Of a stretch of DNA of 64,000 nucleotides, positions 30,381 through 39,178 are shown piece after piece. Positions within the stretch are counted from its first letter, which is position 1, and the number at the start of each line of letters is the position of its first letter. The position numbers were made by a program, and so were the translations under genes. The notes under the pieces are model-generated. The model was not told where the DNA came from, ran no database searches, and saw nothing but the letters and a program-made list of their open reading frames with translations. The DNA comes from Sporothrix humicola (taxonomy: Eukaryota; Ascomycota; Sordariomycetes; Ophiostomatales; Ophiostomataceae). The stretch spans positions 124,001 to 188,000 of the forward strand of contig WNYE01000034.1 in NCBI GenBank assembly GCA_021396245.1, in the 5' to 3' direction.

Positions 30381-31415
30381 CTATTGCTCACCGCCGGTCT
30401 CGTGCCGGAATCCTTGCAGCACAATGCCCCACGGGCCGCTCAGGCTCTTGCTGCCCTCGCTCAGGTCCACGTCGCCCGACACAATCTTCTTCATAATCAT
30501 CGTGTCCTTGGCCCGCTTGAGCTTGCGGCCCTCGCCGACCGTCAGGTACGCCCGCAGCCAGGCCTCTTCTTGTGCGTCGAGCGGCAGGCTGATCAGTTCT
30601 GCCGAGCGGCTCGCCACATCGGTGGCCGTCGAGGCGCTGCCGCTCCCGCTGCTCCCTGCCGCTGCATCTTTCAAGACTGACCCCACCAACTGCTCAAACA
30701 GCTGCTGCCGTGCCGGCCCGGCCAGTGTCCGCGTGTAGTAAAACGCCTCGCTCACGTCGGTGCGCGACAGTGCCTCGAATAGCAGCTCCACCGCCTCTTG
30801 CGTCTTGAGGACGGGCTGCACGGCCGCATAGTAGGCCAGCGCAAGACTGTAATCATTGTTCTCGGCGTGCCGCACCAGCACCGTGACAATGTTGTCGGCA
30901 AACTCGGGCAGCAGCGACGGGTGGGCCAGGTATTCGAGGGCGACGCCGAACTGGAGACGGTCCATGTGCCAGAGGCCGCTCATGAAGATCTGGTAGCGCT
31001 TGGGCATGCCCGTCTGGGCGGCAAAGTTGTCGGAGATCTTGGAGCGCGCGCTGAGGCCGTCGTCATGGTCCAGCAGAAGGTAGTAGAGGGCGGAGAGCTT
31101 GTGGTGCGTCGTCATTTTGCTGGCGAGGATCTGCTGGAAGAGGTCGTGCAGCGTTCGGGTGTCTTTTGGTGGGTAGATTTTGACTAAACGTAAAGTGACT
31201 ATTAGCAGACCGTCATCGCCATGCACTTGTCTGCCTGCTACGTAGGGCTCACCTTTCTGAATCCCCAAGGCGGTAAACACTCGGTCGACAAACAGGACGC
31301 CGCCGAGGCTCTTGCGCTTCGACTCAATGTCGCGGTTGACGTGCGCATCGTACGGCAGCGTGTCGCCGTTGCCGAACACGTCGCTAAAATTCCGAAAATC
31401 GAGTCGTCCTGACAT
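30381..31415 (-). CDS. ELYS-domain nuclear pore assembly protein
   Basis: Predicted 321-residue protein with the ELYS-like domain (the family of Schizosaccharomyces Ely5 and the helical part of animal ELYS/MEL-28), linked to the nuclear pore Y complex. Two exons: 31253-31415 and 30381-31183. The 69 nt intron has a GTGAGC donor, a GCTAAT branch candidate and a GTTTAG acceptor; it restores G-I-Q-K-V-K-I-Y-P-P. The N terminus carries the family pattern R-K-S-L-G-G-V-L-F-V-D-R-V-F-T-A-L-G, and the rest is helical, with a Gly/Ser-rich linker near 220-230. The start at 31415 is preferred over the in-frame ATG at 31538 because family members begin just before the L-D-F-x-x-F motif. The 3' end is uncertain: the TAG at 30381-30383 is followed by 44 open codons. 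It diverges from smc4, with 432 bp between starts. Confidence 0.82.
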   Translation of the reverse strand: MSGRLDFRNFSDVFGNGDTLPYDAHVNRDIESKRKSLGGVLFVDRVFTALGIQKGEPYVAGRQVHGDDGLLIVTLRLVKIYPPKDTRTLHDLFQQILASKMTTHHKLSALYYLLLDHDDGLSARSKISDNFAAQTGMPKRYQIFMSGLWHMDRLQFGVALEYLAHPSLLPEFADNIVTVLVRHAENNDYSLALAYYAAVQPVLKTQEAVELLFEALSRTDVSEAFYYTRTLAGPARQQLFEQLVGSVLKDAAAGSSGSGSASTATDVASRSAELISLPLDAQEEAWLRAYLTVGEGRKLKRAKDTMIMKKIVSGDVDLSEGSKSLSGPWGIVLQGFRHETGGEQ

Positions 31416-31847
31416 GTTGGCGGTTGTGCGGATCGAACGTTCAAGTTGGGATGTCAGTGAAGCTATCATGAGCTTGAGCTTCAATTTGCCTTGTCGATTG
31501 CCTTCTCCAAATTCATATGCAGGTAACCGGTTCTGCACGCGAAAAGACGGTCACGTGCAGCTGACTGGCAGTTGGTTTTATTGTGGGGCACTTCCCCCTT
31601 GTTTTGTTTACAACCCAAATAGGAAATCGCAAATCAACAACAAGCGGGGCAACGCCTTCCCTTTGGGGGGTCCTGGGCGACACACTTTGCACAATCGCGC
31701 TTCTTCGTCTCTCCTTTTCACAAACTTGATATTTCGTGATTTCACGACAAGACGACACGCCGACAATTCGGCGCACGACACACAACTTTACACGACAACC
31801 ATTTTTTTCTGACAGCAAACTCCAGCACACCCACACACCCACACACC
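31416..31847. promoter_or_regulatory. ELYS/smc4 divergent promoter region
   Basis: This 432 bp spacer is shared by two head-to-head genes. A CGCGAAA word at 31538-31544 matches the CRCGAAA (SCB-type) element used by G1/S factors, and an E-box CACGTG lies at 31552-31557. The smc4-proximal leader is CA-rich and ends CACCATG. Whether either site is used is unknown. Confidence 0.4.
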
Positions 31848-34800
31848 ATGTCGACACGTCCGACGCGACGCGCCGCCAGCAGGCGCACCGCCATTATCGA
31901 ATCGGACGATGAGATTTCCGGCGACGTGACGGCCAACAAGACCATCAACCCGGACGACGAGGAGGACTTCACACCCGCGCCGACGCGTAGCCCGCGCCGG
32001 CCAGCCGCGTCGTCATCGCGGCGCAAGACCATTGCAAACGCCGGCGAGGGCGCCTCGACCCTGAGCGCAAAGCCCACGCGGCCAAGACGGACACGCGCGT
32101 CCGTTGCCGCCAACACGACGATTGAGCCCAGCGAGATCTTCGACCCGGACCAGACGGCCGCGTCACTCGCAGCCGACGTGACGCAGTCGATCGAGGGCGG
32201 CGAAGATGCCGTGCCGGCCAAGAAGGCCGCACCGCGCAAACGCAAGAGCATGGCCGCGTCCAAGACCAAGGTCGTGGTCAAGTCTGAGACGCCCGACGTG
32301 CCTTCGCTGTCGTCGTTCTCGTCTCTTTCCTCGATCCCTACACCGCAGCCCTCGGCCTCACCTGAGCCGCCCACCGAGGACGCCGAGAATGTCGCGCCAG
32401 GCGCGTCTCCGGCCCCAGTTCAAGCCGCTGCTGGCGAGACTTCGATTGCAGCCGACGAGGAGACGGGCGACGAGCTTGGCGCAGACGACACCGTCCACGC
32501 CCGCGACGTGACCATGACGCCGCTGTCCGACATTACCAACGTGTCGGTCAACGAGCGCCCGCGCACAGCATCGACAGAGGAGGCCGTGGCTGCCGCCAAG
32601 CCGATTCGCGCCATGGACACAATCCTCGAGAAGCCTATGGACATTGTCCTCAAGTCGCGCACCATGACCAACATCCCGCCCGTCGAGCCGGCCGTGCCCA
32701 AGGCCCGCACTGTCATCACCTACCTGATCCTGACCAACTTCAAGAGTTACGCGGGCGTCCAGGAGGTCGGGCCCTTCCACTCATCCTTTTCGTCTGTGGT
32801 CGGCCCGAACGGCTCTGGCAAGTCCAACGTCATCGACTCGCTGCTGTTCGTCTTTGGTTTCCGCGCCAGCAAGATGCGCCAGGGCAAGCTGTCTGCCCTC
32901 ATCCACAACTCGGCCCAGTACCCGAACCTCGAGTACTGCGAGGTCGCCGTCCACTTCCGCGAAGTGATGGACCTGCCTGGCGGTGGATCGGAAGTCATCC
33001 CCGAGTCGGACCTCGTCATCTCGCGCAAGGCCTTCCGCAACAACTCGAGCACCTACTACATCAACAACAAGTCGTCCAACTTTACGACTGTCACCACGCT
33101 CCTCAAAGACCGCGGCGTCGACTTGGACCACAAGCGTTTCCTGATTCTGCAGGGCGAGGTCGAGTCCATTGCCCAGATGAAGGCCAAGGCCGGCAACGAG
33201 CACGAAGACGGCCTCCTCGAGTACCTCGAGGACATTATCGGCACGTCCAAGTACAAGACGCCCATTGAAGAGGCGGCCACCGAGGTCGAGACGCTCAACG
33301 ACATTTGCATGGAGAAGAGCGGCCGCGTGCAGCACGTCGAGAAGGAGAAGAGCAGCCTCGAGGACAAGAAAGAAAAGGCCATTGCGTTCATCCGCGACGA
33401 GAACGAGCTCGCCATGAAGCAGTCGGCCCTCTACCAGATCTACACCAGCGAGTGCCACGACAACGTTGCTGTCACCGAGGAGGCCATCTCACAGATGCAG
33501 GCCGAGCTCGATGCCGAGCTCGAGAAGCACCACGGCGGCGAGCAGGACATTAAGCTGCTCGAGAAACAATTCGCCAAGGGCAGCAAGAAGTGCGAGGCGC
33601 ACGAGAAGCAGACCCAGGAGCTGATCAAGGAGATGACCAAGTTCGACCAGGAGCGCGTCAAGTTTGAGGAGAAGCGCAAGTTCTTGACGGACAAGCGCAA
33701 GAAGCTCGACAAGGCCATTGCCAACGCCGAGAAGTCGGCGGCCGACGCGGCCGAGACGATCGAGCAGTGCACCGAGGAGATCCAGACGCGTGCCGAAGAG
33801 ATTGCCCAGCTCGAGGAGCAGATCAAGGAGGAGGAGGGCGACCTGGCTAGCATCCGCGACAGCCTCAAGGGCAAGACGCAAGAGTTTTCCGACCAGATTG
33901 CCGCCAAGCAGAAATCGCTCGAGCCCTGGAAGGACAAGATCAACCAGGCGCAGTCGGCCATTGCTGTGGCTGAGAGCGAGCTGGCCATCCTGCAGGAAAA
34001 GGCCACGGCCGGCGCCACTGCTCTCGAGGAGATGGAGGCCAAGATTGCCAGCATCGAGGAGGGCCGCGACGCCAAGGCCGAAGAGCTCAAGGGGGCGCAG
34101 GTCGAAAAGGCGCGTCTTGAGAAGGAGGCCAAGAAGGTCGAGGCCGAGCTCGAGAGCCTGGCGCAGCAGGAGCCCAAACTGCGCGCCCAGCTGTCCAATG
34201 CCCGCCAAAAGGCCGACGAGGCACGCTCCAGCCTGTCTGCGACTCAGACGCAGGGCAACGTCCTGACGGCGCTGATGCGCATGAAGGAGTCGGGTCGTAT
34301 CGAGGGCTTCCACGGCCGTCTCGGCAACCTGGGCACGATCGACCAAAAGTACGACGTGGCCATTTCGACGGCCTGCCCGTCGCTCGACAACTTTGTCACG
34401 GACACGGTCGAGGCCGGCCAGCAGTGCATCGAGTACCTTCGCAAGACCAACCTGGGCCGCGGCAATTTTATCTGTCTCGACAAGCTGCGCACGCGCGATC
34501 TCGCGCCCATCCGCACGCCCGAGGATGCGCCGCGTCTGTTTGACCTGATCCGCGCCAAGGACGACCGTTTCCGCCCCGCCTTTTACCACGCGCTCCAGGA
34601 TACGCTGGTGGCGACCGACCTGGCCCAGGCCAACCGCATTGCCTACGGCGCCAAGAGATGGCGCGTGGTGACGCTGGACGGCGAGCTCATTGACAAGTCG
34701 GGCACGATGTCTGGTGGCGGCAGCACGGTCAAGAAGGGCCTGATGTCGTCGAAGCTGGTGCCCGACACGAGCAAGGAGCAGGTGGCCAAGCTCGAGGTGG

Positions 34801-36698
34801 ACCGCGACACGCTGGAGCAGCGGTTTGCCGAGTTCCAGGACCGGCAGCGCGAGCTCGAGGGCCGGCTGCGGTTCCTGCAGGGCGAGATCCCCAAGCTCGA
34901 GACGCAGATGCAAAAGATCAACCTGGAGATCGAGAGCGCCGCCAAGAACCTGGCGGACGCGCAGCGGCGCATCAAGGAGCTCAGCAAGGAGCACCAGCCG
35001 TCGCAGTCGGACGACAACCGCGTGGCCGTCCTACAGAAGGAAATTGCCAGCCTTAACAAGACGGTCGACAAGCTGCACGGCGAGACGGCGAGCGTGGAGG
35101 AGGAGATCAAGGAGCTGCAGGACAAGATCATGGAGGTGGGCGGCGAGAAGCTGCGGGCGCAGCGGGCCAAGATCGACCTGACGAAAGAGCAGCTGGCGTC
35201 GAACAACGAGGAGACGTCCAACGCCGAGGTGCGCAAGGCCAAGGCCGAGAAGCAGAAAACCAAGCTCGAAAAGGACCACGCCAAAGCCACGAAGGAGCAC
35301 GAGGCGGCGACGCGCGACCTCGAAGAGCTCGAGGCCGAGATCGAGAGCCAGGACGAAAACGCCGAGTCGCTCAAGGCGGCCGTCGAGGAGGCGCAGGAGG
35401 ATCTGCAGCTCAAGAAGCAGGTGCTGGCCGAGCTCAAGGCGGAGCTCGACGAGAAGATGGCGGCGCTCAACACGACGCGGGCGGTCGAGATTGAGATGCG
35501 CAACAAGCTCGAGGAGAACCAAAAGGTGCTGGCCGACAACCACCAGCGCCTGAACTACTGGGAGAACAAGCTGTCGAAGCTGCAGCTGCACGACATCCAC
35601 GACCTCGAGTACTCGCAGCCCGTGACCATCAAGACGGAGCCGCCAGCCGAGGGCGAGGGCGAAGAGGGCGCCGAGAGTGTCGAGGGTGCCGAGAGCACTG
35701 AAGGCACAGAGGCGACCGAGTCGTCCAGCGAGGCACCTACTTCCGAAGGCGGCAAGGAGGAGGAGGGCGACCTCACGATTGTGCAGTCCGCACCCGTCGC
35801 CCGCCGCACCGACAGCAACTCGCCGCCGCTCACGTTCAGCCAATACAGCAAGGACGAGCTCGCCGACATGGACAAGGCGGTGCTCAAGAGCGAGATCGCG
35901 GCGCTCGAGGAGAAGACGCAGAACACCAACGTGGACCTGGGCGTGCTGGCCGAGTACCGGCGGCGCGTCGAGGAGCACGCGGCGCGGTCGTCGGACCTCG
36001 CGACGGCCGTGGCCCAGCGCGACACGGCCAAGAAGCGGTGCGACGACCTGCGGCGGCTGCGGCTCGAGGGGTTCATGGAGGGCTTCAGCACGATCTCGCT
36101 GCGGCTCAAGGAAATGTACCAGATGATCACAATGGGCGGCAACGCCGAGCTGGAGCTGGTCGACTCGCTCGATCCCTTCTCAGAGGGCATCCTGTTTTCG
36201 GTCATGCCCCCCAAGAAGTCGTGGAAGAACATTAGCAACCTGTCGGGTGGCGAGAAGACGCTAAGTAGTCTGGCGCTCGTGTTTGCGCTGCACCACTACA
36301 AGCCCACGCCGCTGTACGTCATGGACGAGATCGATGCCGCCCTCGACTTCCGCAACGTGTCGATCGTCGCCAACTACATCAAGGAGCGGACCAAGAACGC
36401 GCAGTTTATCGTCATTTCGCTGCGCAACAACATGTTTGAGCTGGCGGCGCGGCTGGTGGGCGTGTACAAGGTCAACCACATGACCAAGAGCGTGACGATC
36501 GAGAACCAGGACTACATTGTGCGGCAGCGCAGCCAGCAGCAGGCGCAGGCGATGCGGCAGCAGCAGTTGCGGCAGCAGCAGCAGCAACAGGCCCAGGCCC
36601 AACAACAACAGGCCCAGGGTGATGTGACCGCCATGCAGACACCTGCTCGCCGGCAGACGCAACAAATGAACATTAGCCAGCTGGCATCACCGCCATGA
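31848..36698 (+). CDS. smc4: Condensin ATPase subunit Smc4
   Basis: Predicted 1616-residue Smc4, partner of Smc2 in condensin, which compacts mitotic chromosomes by ATP-driven loop extrusion. Residues 1-285 are disordered with Ser/Ala/Pro and basic patches. The N-terminal ATPase head starts near 288, with Walker A G-P-N-G-S-G-K-S-N at about 318-326. Coiled coil runs to about 800, the hinge spans about 805-960 (with the G-x-x-G-R-L-G-N-L-G motif), and the returning coiled coil follows. The C-terminal head has the ABC signature L-S-G-G-E-K at ~1465 and Walker B V-M-D-E-I-D at ~1490. The L-T-N-F-K-S-Y and Y-V-M-D-E-I-D-A-A-L-D-F versions identify Smc4 rather than Smc2. Two additions lengthen it: a Glu/Ser/Thr-rich insert near 1262-1309 and a Gln-rich tail near 1560-1605. 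No intron is needed. Confidence 0.97.
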   Translation: MSTRPTRRAASRRTAIIESDDEISGDVTANKTINPDDEEDFTPAPTRSPRRPAASSSRRKTIANAGEGASTLSAKPTRPRRTRASVAANTTIEPSEIFDPDQTAASLAADVTQSIEGGEDAVPAKKAAPRKRKSMAASKTKVVVKSETPDVPSLSSFSSLSSIPTPQPSASPEPPTEDAENVAPGASPAPVQAAAGETSIAADEETGDELGADDTVHARDVTMTPLSDITNVSVNERPRTASTEEAVAAAKPIRAMDTILEKPMDIVLKSRTMTNIPPVEPAVPKARTVITYLILTNFKSYAGVQEVGPFHSSFSSVVGPNGSGKSNVIDSLLFVFGFRASKMRQGKLSALIHNSAQYPNLEYCEVAVHFREVMDLPGGGSEVIPESDLVISRKAFRNNSSTYYINNKSSNFTTVTTLLKDRGVDLDHKRFLILQGEVESIAQMKAKAGNEHEDGLLEYLEDIIGTSKYKTPIEEAATEVETLNDICMEKSGRVQHVEKEKSSLEDKKEKAIAFIRDENELAMKQSALYQIYTSECHDNVAVTEEAISQMQAELDAELEKHHGGEQDIKLLEKQFAKGSKKCEAHEKQTQELIKEMTKFDQERVKFEEKRKFLTDKRKKLDKAIANAEKSAADAAETIEQCTEEIQTRAEEIAQLEEQIKEEEGDLASIRDSLKGKTQEFSDQIAAKQKSLEPWKDKINQAQSAIAVAESELAILQEKATAGATALEEMEAKIASIEEGRDAKAEELKGAQVEKARLEKEAKKVEAELESLAQQEPKLRAQLSNARQKADEARSSLSATQTQGNVLTALMRMKESGRIEGFHGRLGNLGTIDQKYDVAISTACPSLDNFVTDTVEAGQQCIEYLRKTNLGRGNFICLDKLRTRDLAPIRTPEDAPRLFDLIRAKDDRFRPAFYHALQDTLVATDLAQANRIAYGAKRWRVVTLDGELIDKSGTMSGGGSTVKKGLMSSKLVPDTSKEQVAKLEVDRDTLEQRFAEFQDRQRELEGRLRFLQGEIPKLETQMQKINLEIESAAKNLADAQRRIKELSKEHQPSQSDDNRVAVLQKEIASLNKTVDKLHGETASVEEEIKELQDKIMEVGGEKLRAQRAKIDLTKEQLASNNEETSNAEVRKAKAEKQKTKLEKDHAKATKEHEAATRDLEELEAEIESQDENAESLKAAVEEAQEDLQLKKQVLAELKAELDEKMAALNTTRAVEIEMRNKLEENQKVLADNHQRLNYWENKLSKLQLHDIHDLEYSQPVTIKTEPPAEGEGEEGAESVEGAESTEGTEATESSSEAPTSEGGKEEEGDLTIVQSAPVARRTDSNSPPLTFSQYSKDELADMDKAVLKSEIAALEEKTQNTNVDLGVLAEYRRRVEEHAARSSDLATAVAQRDTAKKRCDDLRRLRLEGFMEGFSTISLRLKEMYQMITMGGNAELELVDSLDPFSEGILFSVMPPKKSWKNISNLSGGEKTLSSLALVFALHHYKPTPLYVMDEIDAALDFRNVSIVANYIKERTKNAQFIVISLRNNMFELAARLVGVYKVNHMTKSVTIENQDYIVRQRSQQQAQAMRQQQLRQQQQQQAQAQQQQAQGDVTAMQTPARRQTQQMNISQLASPP

Positions 36699-37077
36699 GG
36701 AAAGGGTCGGGAAGGAGGTTGATGAATAATGGATATGGATAGAGGGTGGTGTTTGTTTTCTTTTTCTATCATTGCTTGGATTGTTATGCTTGTTTACTTC
36801 TTTTCTGTTCTCATGTTATGTTATGATGTCTTTCTGTTTTGTTTTTCTTTATTTACTTCGGATGTTTGTTGGGTTTGGGACACTTTGTCCCGTTCTGGCT
36901 CCATGGTTGTTTTCTCTTGTCTTTTTGGGAAACGGTTGTGTAATGATGGCTGCATATACAATGGAATCATTTCATGAGTTTGGTTAACTTTGGATTTTTT
37001 GATTTTTTGATTTTGATAATTTTGATTATTTCGTTGTCTCAACTCATCGACCAGCTGCGCACCCTCGCACCGGCACC
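36699..37077. other. smc4/carbamoylase tail-to-tail spacer
   Basis: A 379 bp T-rich spacer between convergent stop codons, consistent with overlapping or adjacent 3' UTRs. I see no gene. Confidence 0.5.
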
Positions 37078-38112
37078 CTATGGCTCAACAACACCCACCT
37101 GCTCGACAATCCGGCCATAGTGCTCGACCCGCCGGTGGTTGGCAAAGTTGAAAATGGTCTGCTTGGGCTTCTTGCAGTCGTCCAGATCGAGCGTGGCCAC
37201 CAGCAGCTCGTCCTCCAGCGTCGTCGTCTCGCCGACTTTGCGGCCCAGCGGGTCATAGATGACCGTGCCGCCAATCAGGCCGCCGCCGGGCCCGTCTGCC
37301 TCGACACCGACCTTGCCGACGTGCACACTGAAGCAGGCATTCGTGTAGCTGCCCGACTGGCAGCTAATGTGGTGGTGCAGCAGGGCCATCTCCGTCTGTT
37401 CTTGTTGACTGCCAGAATCTTGAGGCTTGTAGTCGGACGTGTTGTAGCCGCACAGCACGAGCTCGACGCCCTGCAGGCCCAGGCACCGCCACGCCTCGGG
37501 CCACCGCCGGTCGTTGCAGATGAGCATGCCGACGATGGGCTGCGGGGTGTCGCTTTCGGCAAAGACGGGTGGCCGGAACGCCTGGAAGCCCAGGTTGCCC
37601 GGCGTAAAGTAGTACTTTTCGAGCTGCTGGGCGGAGCCTTGAGGCAACAGAGTCGTCCGTCCGGGCAGATGCACCTTGCGGTACTTGCCCACGACGCTGC
37701 CGGTCTTGGCAGAGTAGTAGATGGCCGTGTTGTAGTCGGTCGTCGTTCCGGACGCAGAGTCAGTCCATCTCTCGGCGTAGCCAATGCTGACGTCCACTCC
37801 GAGGGAAGTTGCCTTTTCGAGCAGCGGTTTCAGGTGCGGCGACTCGACAATGCTCGCCGCGCCGGGGGCGTCCGATTCGGGCTCAAACAAGGCGGCCACC
37901 TCGGCCGCGTCGGTCAGCATGGCGCGCGGGAAAAACGTTGTCAGAGCCAGCTCGGGAAACACGACAAGCTGGGCGCCCTGGGCGGCGGCGTCCTCCAGCA
38001 GCTTCAGCATGCGGGCCATGGCGGGCTCGCGCGAGGCCGGGCCGCCCGGGTTGACGGCGTCGTGGGCAATGGGGCCCATTTGGGCGGCGGCGACGACGAG
38101 AGACCGGGGCAT
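37078..38112 (-). CDS. N-carbamoyl-D-amino-acid hydrolase-like nitrilase-superfamily amidase
   Basis: Predicted 344-residue carbon-nitrogen hydrolase close to bacterial N-carbamoyl-D-amino-acid amidohydrolase (D-carbamoylase), which cleaves N-carbamoyl-D-amino acids to D-amino acid, CO2 and ammonia. The catalytic triad is clear: Glu54 in F-P-E-L-A-L-T-T-F-F, Lys146 in G-K-Y-R-K-V-H-L-P-G, and Cys199 in I-C-N-D-R-R-W-P-E-A-W-R. The last motif and the C-terminal T-T-L-E-D-E and I-F-N-F-x-x-H-R are D-carbamoylase hallmarks. Relative to the ~304-residue Agrobacterium enzyme it has short insertions around 17-28, 116-125 and 180-192. There is no signal peptide, so it is probably cytosolic. The start at 38112 gives an M-P-R-S-L-V-V-A-A-A-Q N terminus aligning with the family. 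A role in D-amino-acid or hydantoin/ureide use is inferred; another carbamoyl or amide substrate is possible. Confidence 0.88.
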   Translation of the reverse strand: MPRSLVVAAAQMGPIAHDAVNPGGPASREPAMARMLKLLEDAAAQGAQLVVFPELALTTFFPRAMLTDAAEVAALFEPESDAPGAASIVESPHLKPLLEKATSLGVDVSIGYAERWTDSASGTTTDYNTAIYYSAKTGSVVGKYRKVHLPGRTTLLPQGSAQQLEKYYFTPGNLGFQAFRPPVFAESDTPQPIVGMLICNDRRWPEAWRCLGLQGVELVLCGYNTSDYKPQDSGSQQEQTEMALLHHHISCQSGSYTNACFSVHVGKVGVEADGPGGGLIGGTVIYDPLGRKVGETTTLEDELLVATLDLDDCKKPKQTIFNFANHRRVEHYGRIVEQVGVVEP

Positions 38113-39178
38113 GATGGAGAGGGTGTGAACTTAAATGTGGTGTAAATTTGAGGAGGTGGATTGTCTGGCTATGATGACTCTTTGTGGCGATTGTTTACGT
38201 CGGGATGTCAGGAGTCAGGATGATTCATAAATGAGGAGTTCCTCCTCTTACTTCAAAATCAAAAGGACGGATGTCAGCTTTTATTTGTATTCTTCCGTTT
38301 CCCTACAAGCTGACGACATTTCCCCGAGGAGTTCTTGTTAGGTCCCCTTCATTGGAGTTACGAGTGCCCATCGCACCTTCCATGATAAGACAGACGGAAG
38401 GCCCGATAGCGGGAACCTCCGAATAGTGCCAAAAGCACCGAGCTTACAGCGTGCTGCAAGAATCACTTCACAGACAGTTGCCGTACTAAACCCTGTGATG
38501 ATGTGTACATGAGCTGTAAGTCCACCCGCTGTCGGCCTGATTCGGAGCTCTTCCCCACTCGATCGGCAAGCGTGTTTGGATGCATAGAAGCAGTCGTAAT
38601 TGTAAGTGATTCTTTTGCCATTGGATTGAAGTACCCCAATAAGCAAGACGGGAAGTCGAGGGTACGGTAAGAAGGTAGTATGCTCTGATTAATACAGCTC
38701 GTATTGCATTTATGTTTGCTTTGAATTATTTCAGATTTTTCACAATAAATTTGAATACAAGAGCACATTGATTTGCCAAGATATCGACATGTTGTCGACG
38801 GAGAATGGCCGATGCTGGAGCTCCGAAGAAACGGCGCTGTTACACGGTGTCGACCCACTGTAATTCCAGGGGACGCCCGCCAACAGTTTAATGGCAGAAG
38901 GCTGGGAGTTTTGGGCCCACTTCCGATAAGATAAGACAGATCAAGAAAGAGCCCACTAAAATTGCTGTATGAACCAATCACACGGAGTCTCCAGAAAAAA
39001 AACTAAGTTTCCTCGAAGAAAAAAAATAGAACCAAAAGCTGCCAGCCAAAAGTTCAAGTTTCGTTTCGTCCTGCGACTCGTGATCCTCAACCCCCGACGA
39101 CAACGACGAACGACGACACCGGTCGACCCCGAACTCCAACCTTTCCCTTTCCCTTCAACCTCCCTCTCCTCTTCCAAA
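38113..39178. promoter_or_regulatory. Carbamoylase/gar1 divergent promoter region
   Basis: This 1066 bp spacer separates head-to-head start codons. The gar1-proximal 120 bp is CA- and CT-rich (39080-39178) as expected of a leader. A 172-codon open frame on the minus strand at 38463-38981 lacks any recognisable domain and I do not call it. Confidence 0.5.

Noticed and set aside
31416..31538. In-frame N-terminal extension of the ELYS protein to the ATG at 31538
   Set aside because: The extension is not family-like and lies in promoter-type sequence; the ATG at 31415 is just before the conserved domain.
33489..34994. 501-codon open frame antisense to smc4
   Set aside because: Leu/Ala/Arg-rich shadow of the coiled-coil region; smc4 itself is unambiguous on the other strand.
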